Assembly: GCA_028711675.1 (NCBI GenBank)
Contig: JAQTRT010000003.1
Coordinates: 1-35,416 of the forward strand
Origin: a bacterium
Lineage (GTDB): Bacteria > Spirochaetota > JAHITG01
Length of the DNA stretch: 35,416 nt
Direction of reading: 5' to 3'
The translations under genes and the position numbers were made by a program. The notes below the pieces were generated by a model that was not told where the DNA came from, ran no database searches, and was given only the letters and a program-made list of their open reading frames with translations. Shown here piece after piece: positions 6,526-14,747 of the stretch; within the stretch, counting starts at the first letter, position 1, and each line of letters opens with the position of its first letter.

Positions 6526-9138
6526 CTACTTTATCTGTTTCAAAAGAATTCTTAATTCGTCGATTTCATCCTTGTTCCCGCTTTCTTTACCCAGTTTCTC
6601 AAGGATACGGCCCATCCTGTCCACAAGTTCGCTCTTCACATTGTCCGTGTACCGGATACGGCCGGTCAGGACCTGCTGAAGCCCTTCCCGTATATCGTTT
6701 GCCAGGACTACTTTATTATTATAAAAAAGAAGGACCTTCTTCAAACGCGGGAGCTTTTCACCTTCGGGATAGAAAAAAAGGGATTGGAAGTAAATAAGCG
6801 AGGCCTCCACAGGAACCACGATAAGATTGCCGGTAACCACACGCCATGCTTTCTTTTTCCACATGTTCAGCAGTTCTGAGATATTGTTGTCCTCATTGAT
6901 CGCCGCATTGACCTGAAGCAGGTCCACCGGCTGTTCCTTATTGGTAAAAGTATAGATCACCAGATGGCCGTAGCGGCTGTTATCACACCCGGCCAGGAGC
7001 ATGCCGGTAAGGCTGCTGTGCCGGCTGGATTTAAACGGTATGATGTTCAGGAATTCCAGTTTCTCCTGGCCGTGAAGGCGGTTGATCATGTAATGGCTGT
7101 TGATCAGATTTTCCGTATCGTCCAGTATCTCGGAGGGAATATCCCACATATCTTCATTATGGTAAAGGGTCTCGGGCTGAGAGACGTGGTACCGGCACAG
7201 AATTTCTGCCTGGATCATGAACAGATCGGACGGATAACGGAAATGCTCCCTGAATTCCGGCCCCAGCTGGTTCAGGTTCCTGAACAAACCCGGGAAGGTC
7301 TTCTGATAGGAACGGATGATGGGATCCTTGTTATCCGTCACATACAGGTCCACACGGCCCGAATACGCATCAATGATGATCTTGACCGAGTTCCGGATAT
7401 AATTAAGGGAATCATTGTACATATCAGAATATGGAAATTTATCCGTGTAGGTACAAGCATCGATGTACCAGTACAGCCGTCCCTGCACCAGGACCAGGTA
7501 CGGATCATTGTCCAGCAGGAGGAAAGGCACCAGGCTTTTAGCGATCTCGATGATATTCCGTTTTATTATGAGCCGGCTTTTGACTGTGATCAGCCTTGAG
7601 AACAGAATCCTGAAATCAGACAAGTGCACGGCCATGAGAAGCTTTTTCCAGAACGTATCCAGAAGGATCCCGCCATTCCCTTGATAAACCGCACTGACAG
7701 GCGTGGAACGCTGCGGATAATCAAATTCTCTCACTTTGGTCCTGACGATCACATAATCCCTGGCCAATTCGCCAAAATAAATCTCCGGCCTGGTGACAGG
7801 AAGGTCCGGGAGCGTCTCAAGAGGCAGGTCTTTGATATAAAACGCGGGAAGCGAATCCCGGTCCTTGCTGCCCACAGGACTCATGACCAGTCCATAACCG
7901 TGCGTATACCGCAGATATTTATTCACCCAGTTCCGGTAGACCGGCGGCAGGTTATCACGGGACATCTCGCGGGCTGAAAGTTTCACCTCCCGGAGTTTTC
8001 CGCTGATCCTGTAACGGTCAATGTCCACATTATAAAAAAGGTAATAAGGCCGGAAACTCTGGAGCAAATTAAAGACGGTCTTGATCTGCCTGGGGTCCCA
8101 GATCTTGATATTGGAAATCACCTCTTTTTCCTGATTTATTTTTTTCATACTGAGACCGCTCTTGATGTCCCGGTCGATGTTCCTTACATTGTTCAGACGA
8201 TAGGCGATCTTTGTGAATTTGATTGTGTTCTCGATATATGGTTTTTCCTTTTCTATCTCATTAGGAACTATCACAAACTGCTGGAGCAGGAAAGGATATA
8301 TCCCTCTCAGGAATATCAGGATCAGCAGGATACCGGCCGGAAGGATGATAAGGATATTCCTGGGCCGTATGATCCAGTAAACCAGAGTAAAAGAAATGAG
8401 GAGAAAAAGGGAGAAAAAGAGATTATAGAAAGGAAGCCGGCCGTACACATCCAGATAAGAGGCGCCTTTGATCATCAGCCCCTGGTTAAACAGGACACTG
8501 AACCGGCTCAAATAAAAACCAATGGAAATATTGATCAGGACAAGGAAAAAGACCATACCGATATGGACCCTGACCGGATAAGCCGCACACAGACTGTTCT
8601 TATTAAAGGTCAACAGGCCTGAAAAAAAATAATACAGGATATTCCAGACCAGAAGAAAGAGGAAGAAAAAAAGGCTCCATGACTTTAAAAAATTATAAAG
8701 AGGGAGCTTAAAGACATAAAAACCGATATCCGTACGGAAAATCGGATCGTTCATATTGAATTTAACTGAATTAAGAAAATTAAGGACCTCTTCCCACCAC
8801 TGGGCCGGGATAATGGCGTAGATAAAGGAAACGATGAAGAGGCTGGTCAGGTTATTCAGGATAAAAAGAAGGCCCTTGAACTTTTTTATTTTTTTCTTGG
8901 CATTCCATTTCAGGACAAGGGAATTGAGGAACAGGAAAAGAAAAGAGAGTAAAAAAAAGAAGAGAAAGACCAGGAGTTTCACCCGGATCACTTTTATAAA
9001 CCTGCTGACATACCCCAGTGAATCGAACCAGAGGTAATCGACAAAAAAATTCTTTAAAAAGACCAGAAAGACAAGCGAAAAGACTGAAAAAGTAATAAGA
9101 AGAAGCCTGTTCTCAAGACGGTTCATTCTATTCTTCAT
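6526..9138 (-). CDS. UPF0182 (COG1615) family membrane protein
   Basis: 870 residues. The N-terminal ~285 residues hold about seven membrane segments (for example near 12-30, 52-72, 88-110, 155-178, 192-212, 240-256 and 262-282). The rest is a large soluble domain that should lie outside the membrane. Family landmarks are FFVDYLWFDSLGY just after the first helix, QQFVIVPNEIEKEKPYIENTIKFTKIAYRL, DPYLVLVQGRLYWYIDACTYTD, the NYIRNSVKIIIDAYSGRVDLYV block, and FRYPSDLFMIQAEIL. The family is conserved in many bacteria and has no established function that I can name. The gene stands alone, with its own promoter and no Shine-Dalgarno, and is bounded downstream by a hairpin and a MITE-like element. 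Confidence 0.9.
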   Translation of the reverse strand: MKNRMNRLENRLLLITFSVFSLVFLVFLKNFFVDYLWFDSLGYVSRFIKVIRVKLLVFLFFFLLSFLFLFLNSLVLKWNAKKKIKKFKGLLFILNNLTSLFIVSFIYAIIPAQWWEEVLNFLNSVKFNMNDPIFRTDIGFYVFKLPLYNFLKSWSLFFFLFLLVWNILYYFFSGLLTFNKNSLCAAYPVRVHIGMVFFLVLINISIGFYLSRFSVLFNQGLMIKGASYLDVYGRLPFYNLFFSLFLLISFTLVYWIIRPRNILIILPAGILLILIFLRGIYPFLLQQFVIVPNEIEKEKPYIENTIKFTKIAYRLNNVRNIDRDIKSGLSMKKINQEKEVISNIKIWDPRQIKTVFNLLQSFRPYYLFYNVDIDRYRISGKLREVKLSAREMSRDNLPPVYRNWVNKYLRYTHGYGLVMSPVGSKDRDSLPAFYIKDLPLETLPDLPVTRPEIYFGELARDYVIVRTKVREFDYPQRSTPVSAVYQGNGGILLDTFWKKLLMAVHLSDFRILFSRLITVKSRLIIKRNIIEIAKSLVPFLLLDNDPYLVLVQGRLYWYIDACTYTDKFPYSDMYNDSLNYIRNSVKIIIDAYSGRVDLYVTDNKDPIIRSYQKTFPGLFRNLNQLGPEFREHFRYPSDLFMIQAEILCRYHVSQPETLYHNEDMWDIPSEILDDTENLINSHYMINRLHGQEKLEFLNIIPFKSSRHSSLTGMLLAGCDNSRYGHLVIYTFTNKEQPVDLLQVNAAINEDNNISELLNMWKKKAWRVVTGNLIVVPVEASLIYFQSLFFYPEGEKLPRLKKVLLFYNNKVVLANDIREGLQQVLTGRIRYTDNVKSELVDRMGRILEKLGKESGNKDEIDELRILLKQIK

Positions 9139-9146
9139 GATAGCTG

Positions 9147-9174
9147 AATATAATAAAAAAAATCGGAATTACAA
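9147..9174 (-). promoter_or_regulatory. Promoter of the UPF0182 gene
   Basis: Minus strand: TTGTAA (9174-9169), a 16-bp spacer rich in T, then TATATT (9152-9147). The predicted start of transcription is about 9140 and the ATG is at 9138, so the transcript would be leaderless. The -35 box is only a partial match. Confidence 0.5.
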
Positions 9175-9227
9175 GTGAAATATTTATCATTGCCATGATT
9201 AATTCTATATTTATTATTTAGATAAAA

Positions 9228-9366
9228 CCGCTAAGCCGCCAAAAAAAGTTATAAAGATTATAAAAATAAAGATAAATTTCCCATAAACCTTTACAGCCTT
9301 TAAAACCTTTTAAACTTTTACACCATTCCTTTTAAGCCTTTATTTCCTTTTTTTCCGCCTTAGCGG
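9228..9366. repeat. Palindromic intergenic element with 9-bp phased units
   Basis: This fills most of the 302-bp gap between the UPF0182 gene and the first tRNA. The ends are an inverted pair, CCGCTAAGCCGCC (9228-9240) and CCGCCTTAGCGG (9355-9366). The right half carries CCTTT words at 9288, 9297, 9306, then 9328, 9337, 9346 (9-bp steps with one slip). The left half carries decayed AAAG words around 9243-9272. The same unit recurs at five places in this window. Confidence 0.75.
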
Positions 9367-9396
9367 CTCATCCTTATCTTTCTGCTGATTTATCGC

Positions 9397-9424
9397 TTGA
9401 CATTGGAATTAAAAACATTAAATA
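9397..9424 (+). promoter_or_regulatory. Possible promoter of the tRNA-Met pair
   Basis: TTGACA (9397-9402) followed after 16 bp by TAAATA (9419-9424). The -35 box is perfect and the -10 box weak. Transcription would start about 10 nt before the initiator tRNA. eno may also be reached by read-through, because I see no strong promoter just before it. Confidence 0.5.
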
Positions 9425-9440
9425 TATTAACCTAATAAGT

Positions 9441-9512
9441 CGCGGGGTAGTGCAGAGGTAGCACGTCGGGCTCATAACCCGAAGGTCGAAGGTTCGAGTC
9501 CTTCCCCCGCTA
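9441..9512 (+). tRNA. Initiator tRNA-Met (CAU)
   Basis: The cloverleaf folds fully: acceptor CGCGGGG with CCCCGCT, D stem GTGC/GCAC, anticodon stem TCGGG/CCCGA with CAT at 9473-9475, and T arm GAAGG-TTCGAGT-CCTTC. The three consecutive G:C pairs at the base of the anticodon stem and the unpaired 1:72 position mark it as the initiator. Base 72 is U rather than the usual A, so the mismatch is C1xU72. The 11:24 pair is U:A rather than the A:U common in bacterial initiators. The 3' CCA is not encoded. Confidence 0.9.
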
Positions 9513-9526
9513 ATTTCTCGTTTATA

Positions 9527-9590
9527 GTTGGTTATGAGTTCAAAAAAATGAACCAAATCCCTGAACCAACAACCGACTAACCCCGAACCA
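9527..9590. repeat. Inverted repeat built of GGTTCA/TGAACC words
   Basis: This spacer between the two tRNA genes contains GTTGGTTATGAGTTCA (9527-9542), facing TGAACC (9549-9554) and GAACCAAC (9563-9570), with more AACC words after. The same vocabulary appears at 19504-19536 and 32969-33053, which suggests a second dispersed intergenic family. Confidence 0.5.
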
Positions 9591-9595
9591 AGATC

Positions 9596-9669
9596 GGCGG
9601 TGTAGCTCAGTTGGCTAGAGCAAGCGGCTCATATCCGCTGTGTCGGGGGTTCGACTCCCTCCACCGCTA
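9596..9669 (+). tRNA. Elongator tRNA-Met (CAU)
   Basis: The full cloverleaf has acceptor GGCGGTG/CACCGCT with a G1-U72 wobble, D arm GCTC/GAGC, anticodon stem AGCGG/CCGCT with CAT at 9630-9632, and T arm GGGGG-TTCGACT-CCCTC. The 5' half and the G1-U72, A73 end resemble elongator tRNA-Met of Firmicutes as I remember it. A tRNA-Ile with a modified CAU anticodon cannot be fully excluded. CCA is not encoded. It lies 83 nt after the initiator tRNA. Confidence 0.85.
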
Positions 9670-9760
9670 ATGAAAATATCAGCAAGGGATCAACAGATTC
9701 TGAGTCTTAATAAAATTTAATCAATTAAAATAATCATTATATCTGAACAGGAGAATAATC

Positions 9761-11065
9761 ATGACAAATATCATTGATGTAAAAGCAAGGGAGATTCTCG
9801 ATTCACGCGCCAATCCCACTGTAGAAGTGGATGTTCTGCTTGAATCGGGCGATATGGGCCGGGCTGCCGTACCGTCCGGGGCCTCCACAGGCACACGTGA
9901 AGCGGTTGAATTAAGGGATGGCGATAAAAAAAGATACATGGGCAAAGGCGTCCTGAAAGCCGTCCAGAATGTGAATGAGATCATAGCCCCCAAGATCCTG
10001 GATATGGACGCAGCAGACCAGAACCTGATCGACAAGACCATCATAGAGCTGGACGGTACAGAGAACAAAGGGAAACTGGGCGCCAACGCTATTTTAGGCG
10101 TCTCTCTGGCCTGCGCCAGGGCTTGCGCCAGTTACTTCAAGCTGCCGTTGTACCGCTATATCGGCGGCACCGGCGCCAAGGTCCTGCCCGTACCCATGCT
10201 GAATATCCTGAACGGCGGCAAGCACGCGGACAACACAGTGGATTTTCAGGAATACATGATCGCGCCGGCAGGCGCGCCCACATTCCGGGAAGCCCTCCGG
10301 ATATCGGCTGAAGTGTATCACAACTTGAAATCTTATCTGAAATCCAAAGGCCTTTCCACAGCCGTGGGTGATGAAGGCGGATTTGCGCCGAACTTAAAGA
10401 ACAACGAGGAACCCCTGGAAGTGATCATGGAAGCCATCCAGAAGGCCGGGTATAAACCGGGTAAGGAAGTATTCATTGCCCTGGACCCTGCAGCCAGCGA
10501 ACTCTGGGGCGAAGCCGAAGAAGACGGGAAGAAAGGTTATAAATTCTGGAAATCATCCAAAGAGATAATCTCGCCCGAACAGATGGTGGATTATTTCGTG
10601 AAGTTGGTAAATAAATATCCCATCGTCTCCATCGAAGACGGCATGGCGGAACAGGATGAGGCCGGATGGAAACTGATGACTGAAAAACTCGGGGATAAGA
10701 TCCAGCTGGTAGGGGACGATCTTTTTGTCACCAATGTCAAGATATTAAAAGAAGGGATCAAGAAAGGCCTGGCTAATTCCATCCTGATCAAGCTTAACCA
10801 GATCGGGACTCTTACAGAGACCCTTGAAGCCATTGAACTGGCAAAGATCAATGCTTATACAGCTGTTGCATCCCACCGTTCCGGCGAGACCAGCGACAAT
10901 ACAATCGCAGACCTGGTCGTGGCCACCAATATAGGCATGATCAAGACCGGCGCCCCGGCCCGCAGCGAGCGGTGTGAAAAATATAACCAGCTCATGCGGA
11001 TCGAAGAAGAACTCGGGTCAACGGCCGTTTTCGCGGGATTGAAGGCATTCAAGAACCAGGAATAG
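9761..11065 (+). CDS. eno: Enolase
   Basis: 434 residues, the normal length. It interconverts 2-phosphoglycerate and phosphoenolpyruvate in glycolysis and needs Mg2+. Visible landmarks are AREILDSRANPTVEVDV, the mobile loop PSGASTGTREAVELRDGD, NILNGGKHADNTVDFQEYM, VGDEGGFAPN, VSIEDGMAEQD, the catalytic lysine in ILIKLNQIGTLTE, and SHRSGETSDNTIADL. It ends with KTGAPARSERCEKYNQLMRIEEEL. A good Shine-Dalgarno (AGGAG) lies 7 nt before the ATG. The gene follows the two tRNA-Met genes and precedes a long palindromic repeat and a DivIC-like gene; the eno-divIC order is common in bacteria. Confidence 0.98.
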   Translation: MTNIIDVKAREILDSRANPTVEVDVLLESGDMGRAAVPSGASTGTREAVELRDGDKKRYMGKGVLKAVQNVNEIIAPKILDMDAADQNLIDKTIIELDGTENKGKLGANAILGVSLACARACASYFKLPLYRYIGGTGAKVLPVPMLNILNGGKHADNTVDFQEYMIAPAGAPTFREALRISAEVYHNLKSYLKSKGLSTAVGDEGGFAPNLKNNEEPLEVIMEAIQKAGYKPGKEVFIALDPAASELWGEAEEDGKKGYKFWKSSKEIISPEQMVDYFVKLVNKYPIVSIEDGMAEQDEAGWKLMTEKLGDKIQLVGDDLFVTNVKILKEGIKKGLANSILIKLNQIGTLTETLEAIELAKINAYTAVASHRSGETSDNTIADLVVATNIGMIKTGAPARSERCEKYNQLMRIEEELGSTAVFAGLKAFKNQE

Positions 11066-11070
11066 ACCTG

Positions 11071-11184
11071 TTAGAAAAGGTGATAAAGGGATTAAAGGTT
11101 ATAAAGGCATTAAAGGCAGGATAAGCTTACCTTTAAGACCCTTATAGCCTTTCAAACCTTTATTGCCTTTATGACGTTTTCTAG
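11071..11184. repeat. Long palindrome of 9-bp phased AAAGG / CCTTT units
   Basis: A nearly symmetric inverted repeat centred on AAGCTT (11123-11128). The left arm carries AAAGG at 11076, 11085, 11094, 11103 and 11112. The right arm carries CCTTT-type words at 11130, 11139, 11148, 11157, 11166 and 11175. All steps are exactly 9 bp. The outer ends are TTAGAAAA and TTTTCTAG. It starts 5 nt after the eno stop codon, and a CTTGGTGGCAAAGCG tail follows. As RNA it would form a stem of about 50 bp with mismatches, which could terminate or protect eno transcripts. Confidence 0.85.
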
Positions 11185-11214
11185 TGCCTTGGTGGCAAAG
11201 CGTTTTTTAGTAAA

Positions 11215-11655
11215 ATGAGAAAAAAAAACAACTTCAGGTTCATCTTCCTCTCCCTCATCATCATCTATCTTTTCATTTTCAGCGACATCGGCATCATAGC
11301 CCGGATCCAGCTGAACCAGGAGATGAAAAGGTTCGAGAAAAAGATCGCTCTTCTCAGAAAAGAGAATGAAAAATTAAAACTGACCGTGGAACAATTGAAG
11401 TCGGACCGCAACTACCTGGCGGAAATGGCCAGGAAACTGGGTTATGCCCGGAACGGGGAGAAGATCTACAGGTTCTATGAAGAACCACCTACGAACAGCC
11501 TGTCAAGCGGTACGAATATTAAACTTTCCTTCAGAGAAAAACTCAAATTCAACAATTATATCATTTACTGGATTCTCTTTCTTATTGTTGTTATAATCTA
11601 TATCCTTCTGCTTTATTTTGGCCGGAACAACAGGAACAGTACGAAAGACAGTTGA
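11215..11655 (+). CDS. DivIC/FtsB-like septum formation initiator with an extra C-terminal membrane helix
   Basis: 146 residues. A basic N-terminus (MRKKNN) leads into a membrane helix (residues ~8-26). A coiled coil (NQEMKRFEKKIALLRKENEKLKLTVEQLKS, ~34-63) follows, then RNYLAEMARKLGYARNGEKIYRF, the typical ending of FtsB/DivIC proteins (the LARxxLGYxxxGE(K/I) motif). These proteins sit in the cytokinetic complex with FtsL and FtsQ/DivIB. Family members usually end near here at about 100 residues. This one adds a linker and a second membrane helix (~112-134: YIIYWILFLIVVIIYILLLY). The position after eno is the usual one for this family. No Shine-Dalgarno is seen before the ATG, and an in-frame stop lies 33 nt upstream, so the start is well bounded. 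Confidence 0.8.
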   Translation: MRKKNNFRFIFLSLIIIYLFIFSDIGIIARIQLNQEMKRFEKKIALLRKENEKLKLTVEQLKSDRNYLAEMARKLGYARNGEKIYRFYEEPPTNSLSSGTNIKLSFREKLKFNNYIIYWILFLIVVIIYILLLYFGRNNRNSTKDS

Positions 11656-11693
11656 TCCCGCGCGATGGAACGCTCATCCATGAATCCTTTACA

Positions 11694-13319
11694 TCAATAA
11701 GAATACGAGAGGGAAAGCTTAATGATTGTCTGATAATCCATCAGGTCACCGGGTCTCAAACCCAGTTCATATCCCGTATAACTTATATCCAGTTGTACAT
11801 GAGCATATACAATAGGAGCCAGAACAGCAGAAAACAAGCAGCAAACAGGATTCTTCTGGACGAATTCCCTGTCATTAGGATTAAATTTGGGGAAATAGAT
11901 CCTGTTCGGCCGAAGGAATTTTAAAAGAGGAACATAAGTTATAAATTTAGAAAGAAAAAGAGTTACAGCGCCGCCTACGATCATTCCCGTTATCACAGTC
12001 TTATCATTTATATTAAATTCGTCGTTATCTGTACTGTAATGCCCTATCGCAGCCCCGCCGATTATACCCAATACAGTGGCACCGGAATCTACTCCTACAC
12101 CGAAAGAAGGATATCCCTCGTTGATACCGGCCCGTAAGGTAAGGATACGGAAAAGGAATTTCGCTTCTGTACCAAAATGCCATTTTAAAAAGAAATTTTT
12201 TTCTTGTTGATGAAAAACATCTTCCACGTCAAGAGCCAGGATAGGATCCTGTATGATCTCTATAAGATTAAAATGAGGCATCCAGGCCGCGCCGACCCTG
12301 GCATTAATAGGGATACGGGAAGACTCGGATTTATCCCACCAGTTGATCTTTGTATATACATCGGATAAAAGAAGGCCGAATTTCCAGGCAAAGCTGGGGC
12401 GGTACATGACGCCCAGGTCGAACCCGTAGCCTGTTCCTATCTTCAGCTGTTCAATAGGGACTGAAGCATAATCAACGCCGTGAAGCATGATATCCATGAT
12501 CGATCTTTTCTCAAGGGTATCCTCAAGATCACCACGGATATAATCCCCTTCAATAAACTGGTACACAGCGGCAAAATCATCCAGGCTGGCCAGTTCAGCC
12601 TTGATCCTGGTAAAATATTTTAAAGTAATGCCCGCGCTCCAGGCTTTGTAGCCCGGAATCGGAATGCCGATGCCCACGGGGACGATAAAGTCCGCATTGA
12701 ACTTCGTGATCAGGTTGGGGAAAAATCCCGCGGGCTCCACCCGGATCACAGCATCAGAGGCTATAAAAAATCCGAACCCGAAATAATGGCGCGCATAGCT
12801 CATGACTTCCGCATTCATGGTGAGATGGATAGCCGAATAGTACAGCTTGATGAACTGCTCGTTCGCAAATACCGCCTCTTCCAGGGTCAGGGTGCCGTCC
12901 TGGAACTTCTTAAAGAAATCCATATCGATCAGTTTAAAAAGCGGCGCATCCGATTCTGTATCCTTTTCATTCCTTAAATGGGCATAATACAGGAGATTGT
13001 TAATACCGATTTTATCAATGATATTACTATTCAATCCCCAATTAAGAGAGACAACAGTTAAATCGCCAATATTATTATACTTCGGCTTCCATTGAGTGGG
13101 ATCACGGATGGCGTCCAATTTGGAGGTTTCCATCAAGCCGTATGTAGCGAACCCGGCCGGATTGAAAAAAAGCATATTCTTGTCATCCGCAATGGCTGTA
13201 AAAGTATTACCCATACCTGCAACTCGGGCACTATTGAACTGGATGGGCCGTTCCGATGCCATGCCCCGGTTCATCAGGCAGGTCAGTATAAAAAAAATAA
13301 TAATCGTCTTTTTCAGCAT
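11694..13319 (-). CDS. Outer-membrane beta-barrel protein of PorV/UPF0164 type
   Basis: 541 residues with a signal peptide (MLKKTIIIFFILTCLMNRGMA, cut near residue 21). Right after it comes the family signature ARVAGMGNTFTAIADD, then MLFFNPAGFATYG, as in PorV/PorQ, TraF-like and FadL-related barrels, where this segment forms the plug or first strands. The remainder alternates hydrophobic and polar residues as in a barrel. It includes VGIGIPIPGYKAWSAGITLKY and ALDVEDVFHQ, and ends with aromatic strands (IIKLSLSYSY). A glycine-rich hydrophobic stretch, VLGIIGGAAIGHY to ITGMIVGGAVTLFLS, is unusual for a barrel and may be a loop or buried hairpin. It starts 33 nt after the stop of the lipoprotein gene upstream and shares its transcript. 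It is the last gene of the long minus-strand envelope run and converges with the DivIC-like gene. Confidence 0.7.
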   Translation of the reverse strand: MLKKTIIIFFILTCLMNRGMASERPIQFNSARVAGMGNTFTAIADDKNMLFFNPAGFATYGLMETSKLDAIRDPTQWKPKYNNIGDLTVVSLNWGLNSNIIDKIGINNLLYYAHLRNEKDTESDAPLFKLIDMDFFKKFQDGTLTLEEAVFANEQFIKLYYSAIHLTMNAEVMSYARHYFGFGFFIASDAVIRVEPAGFFPNLITKFNADFIVPVGIGIPIPGYKAWSAGITLKYFTRIKAELASLDDFAAVYQFIEGDYIRGDLEDTLEKRSIMDIMLHGVDYASVPIEQLKIGTGYGFDLGVMYRPSFAWKFGLLLSDVYTKINWWDKSESSRIPINARVGAAWMPHFNLIEIIQDPILALDVEDVFHQQEKNFFLKWHFGTEAKFLFRILTLRAGINEGYPSFGVGVDSGATVLGIIGGAAIGHYSTDNDEFNINDKTVITGMIVGGAVTLFLSKFITYVPLLKFLRPNRIYFPKFNPNDREFVQKNPVCCLFSAVLAPIVYAHVQLDISYTGYELGLRPGDLMDYQTIIKLSLSYSY

Positions 13320-13352
13320 GTCTTTCCTTTATCCGGTCTCTTGGTCATGTAC

Positions 13353-14579
13353 TCAGGAGCCGCTCCCCATCAGGTTCTTAATGAGGTTGGCGTTCTCGAC
13401 ATCCCTCATAAGCTGTAACATGGTATTCGTGGTCTGCTGCAGGATCTTTAAATCTTCAGCAGTCTGGGGAGACGCCAAATTAGTAAAAAAATCTCCCGGT
13501 TTCCGGACAAATTTATAATACAGATTTGTCATTCCCGTACGAGGATCAGTACTGTTCACGAAAGCGTGGGGCCAGACGCTCTTGCTGAACGAGGCGTACC
13601 AGCTCACGGAATCGCTGATGTATCCCGGTACGTTCACTCCTACAATGCGTACATGGTCGTTGTTCAGGTTATTGGCGTCAGTATCGGCGCCGGTCAGATA
13701 CGCGGACATTTCCGTATACCGTTCATTGATATCGTTCCGGATATCGTCCATAACACCGCCTGAGGTCAATCCTGCCACAGCCTTGTTCAGGCTGGACGAT
13801 GCGCCGGTAAAATCCACAAATGAGGAACCAAAGGTCTTATAAACCAGCAGCAAAGCTTCATTGATATCATGGCCCTGCCAAATCAGGTTGGAAATGGTGG
13901 ACCGCTGTATGGATGCCATGGTAGGCAGAGAGCTCTCGATCGCGCTCAGATCACCCTCAATATTGTTCTGAAGCGTGGTAATGTCTGCCACAGCAGGATT
14001 ATAACCCAGGTTTCCGTTGTCAAAAATAAAAAGATCGCCGCCGCCCGGGCCTGCTGTGCTGAAATAGATGGAATCGCCGTTGGAATCCCCGTTCCTCAGG
14101 AACCCCCGGATAAAATAAGCAAGCATGAGGTTCATGTTGATCTCAAAATCATAAGCAGAGACTGCTCCGTCGCAGCGGCCTTCGGATATGGGGCCCAGAT
14201 ACGCGATCACGACATCCATAGTGCCCAAGAAACCGCCTGCAGAAGCTGTGATAAGACCTGGCAGGTCAGAATCCTGGCCTGAGGACATTTTGGATGCCAG
14301 CCAGATCAAATTAGCGTTATTGAGCAGGATATTCGCTCTTGCATAACCCCGCCGCGCCTTGCTGTTTCTGCCGTCTGCCCTGACAGCCCGAGCGTAATAA
14401 TTGGTGGCAGCAGCCACTTCCCCTTTCTGCATGGCGATATCGCCCATCTCGACCAGATCTGCAGCATCGGTCGTACCCGTGTCCTTGTCCGGATAAAGCC
14501 CGTCAAAGACACTGCAGGACATGATCCCGACTATAATCACTGTACAGGTCAGCATGATGATCAAAAATTTCCTGTTCAT
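13353..14579 (-). CDS. TPR-containing lipoprotein, function unknown
   Basis: 408 residues. The signal sequence ends in GIMSC at Cys22, giving a lipoprotein. One or two TPR units follow (ADLVEMGDIAMQKGEVAAATNYYARAV, then KARRGYARANILLNNANLIWLASK, ~39-95). After that comes a mostly helical region rich in Ala, Ser and Asn, including a Gly-rich patch (TAGPGGGDLFIFDNGN). The motif order (lipobox, short TPR, long unassigned domain) resembles lipoproteins found beside PorV-like barrels. Here such a barrel gene follows after 33 nt. A strong Shine-Dalgarno (GGAGGT) lies 5 nt before the ATG. The two proteins may act as an outer-membrane pair. I do not recognise the C-terminal domain. Confidence 0.65.
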   Translation of the reverse strand: MNRKFLIIMLTCTVIIVGIMSCSVFDGLYPDKDTGTTDAADLVEMGDIAMQKGEVAAATNYYARAVRADGRNSKARRGYARANILLNNANLIWLASKMSSGQDSDLPGLITASAGGFLGTMDVVIAYLGPISEGRCDGAVSAYDFEINMNLMLAYFIRGFLRNGDSNGDSIYFSTAGPGGGDLFIFDNGNLGYNPAVADITTLQNNIEGDLSAIESSLPTMASIQRSTISNLIWQGHDINEALLLVYKTFGSSFVDFTGASSSLNKAVAGLTSGGVMDDIRNDINERYTEMSAYLTGADTDANNLNNDHVRIVGVNVPGYISDSVSWYASFSKSVWPHAFVNSTDPRTGMTNLYYKFVRKPGDFFTNLASPQTAEDLKILQQTTNTMLQLMRDVENANLIKNLMGSGS

Positions 14580-14661
14580 ACATGACCTCCGTTCAACAAA
14601 CGGGCAAAGGCTGTAATGTTCATTATTGGATATAAAAAATCTGTCTTGACCAATTTCTTTT

Positions 14662-14744
14662 CCTCTATAGCCTTTTTAACCTTTAAAACCTTTCTGTACC
14701 TTATCTTTATAACCCTTTTTGCCTTTCAAACCTTTTCAGCCTTC
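14662..14744. repeat. 9-bp phased CCTTT array (single orientation)
   Basis: CCTTT-type words at 14671, 14680, 14689 and, after a slip, at 14713, 14722, 14731 and 14740. On the minus strand it reads as AAAGG units beginning 3 nt after the stop codon of the CsgG-like gene (14748). It fills the 168-bp gap before the lipoprotein gene. Confidence 0.7.
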
Positions 14745-14747
14745 CTT

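Noticed and set aside
6964..7599. A 211-codon plus-strand frame inside the UPF0182 gene
   Set aside because: It is a shadow of a well-supported family member on the other strand, with no start signal.
9374..9556. A 60-codon minus-strand frame with SGGRTRTFDLRVMSPT-like peptide
   Set aside because: It runs across the initiator tRNA gene in antisense. Such tRNA-derived peptides are a common annotation artefact.
11652..11924. A 90-codon plus-strand frame after the DivIC-like gene
   Set aside because: It is antisense to the 3' end of the PorV-like gene and has no Shine-Dalgarno or recognisable content.
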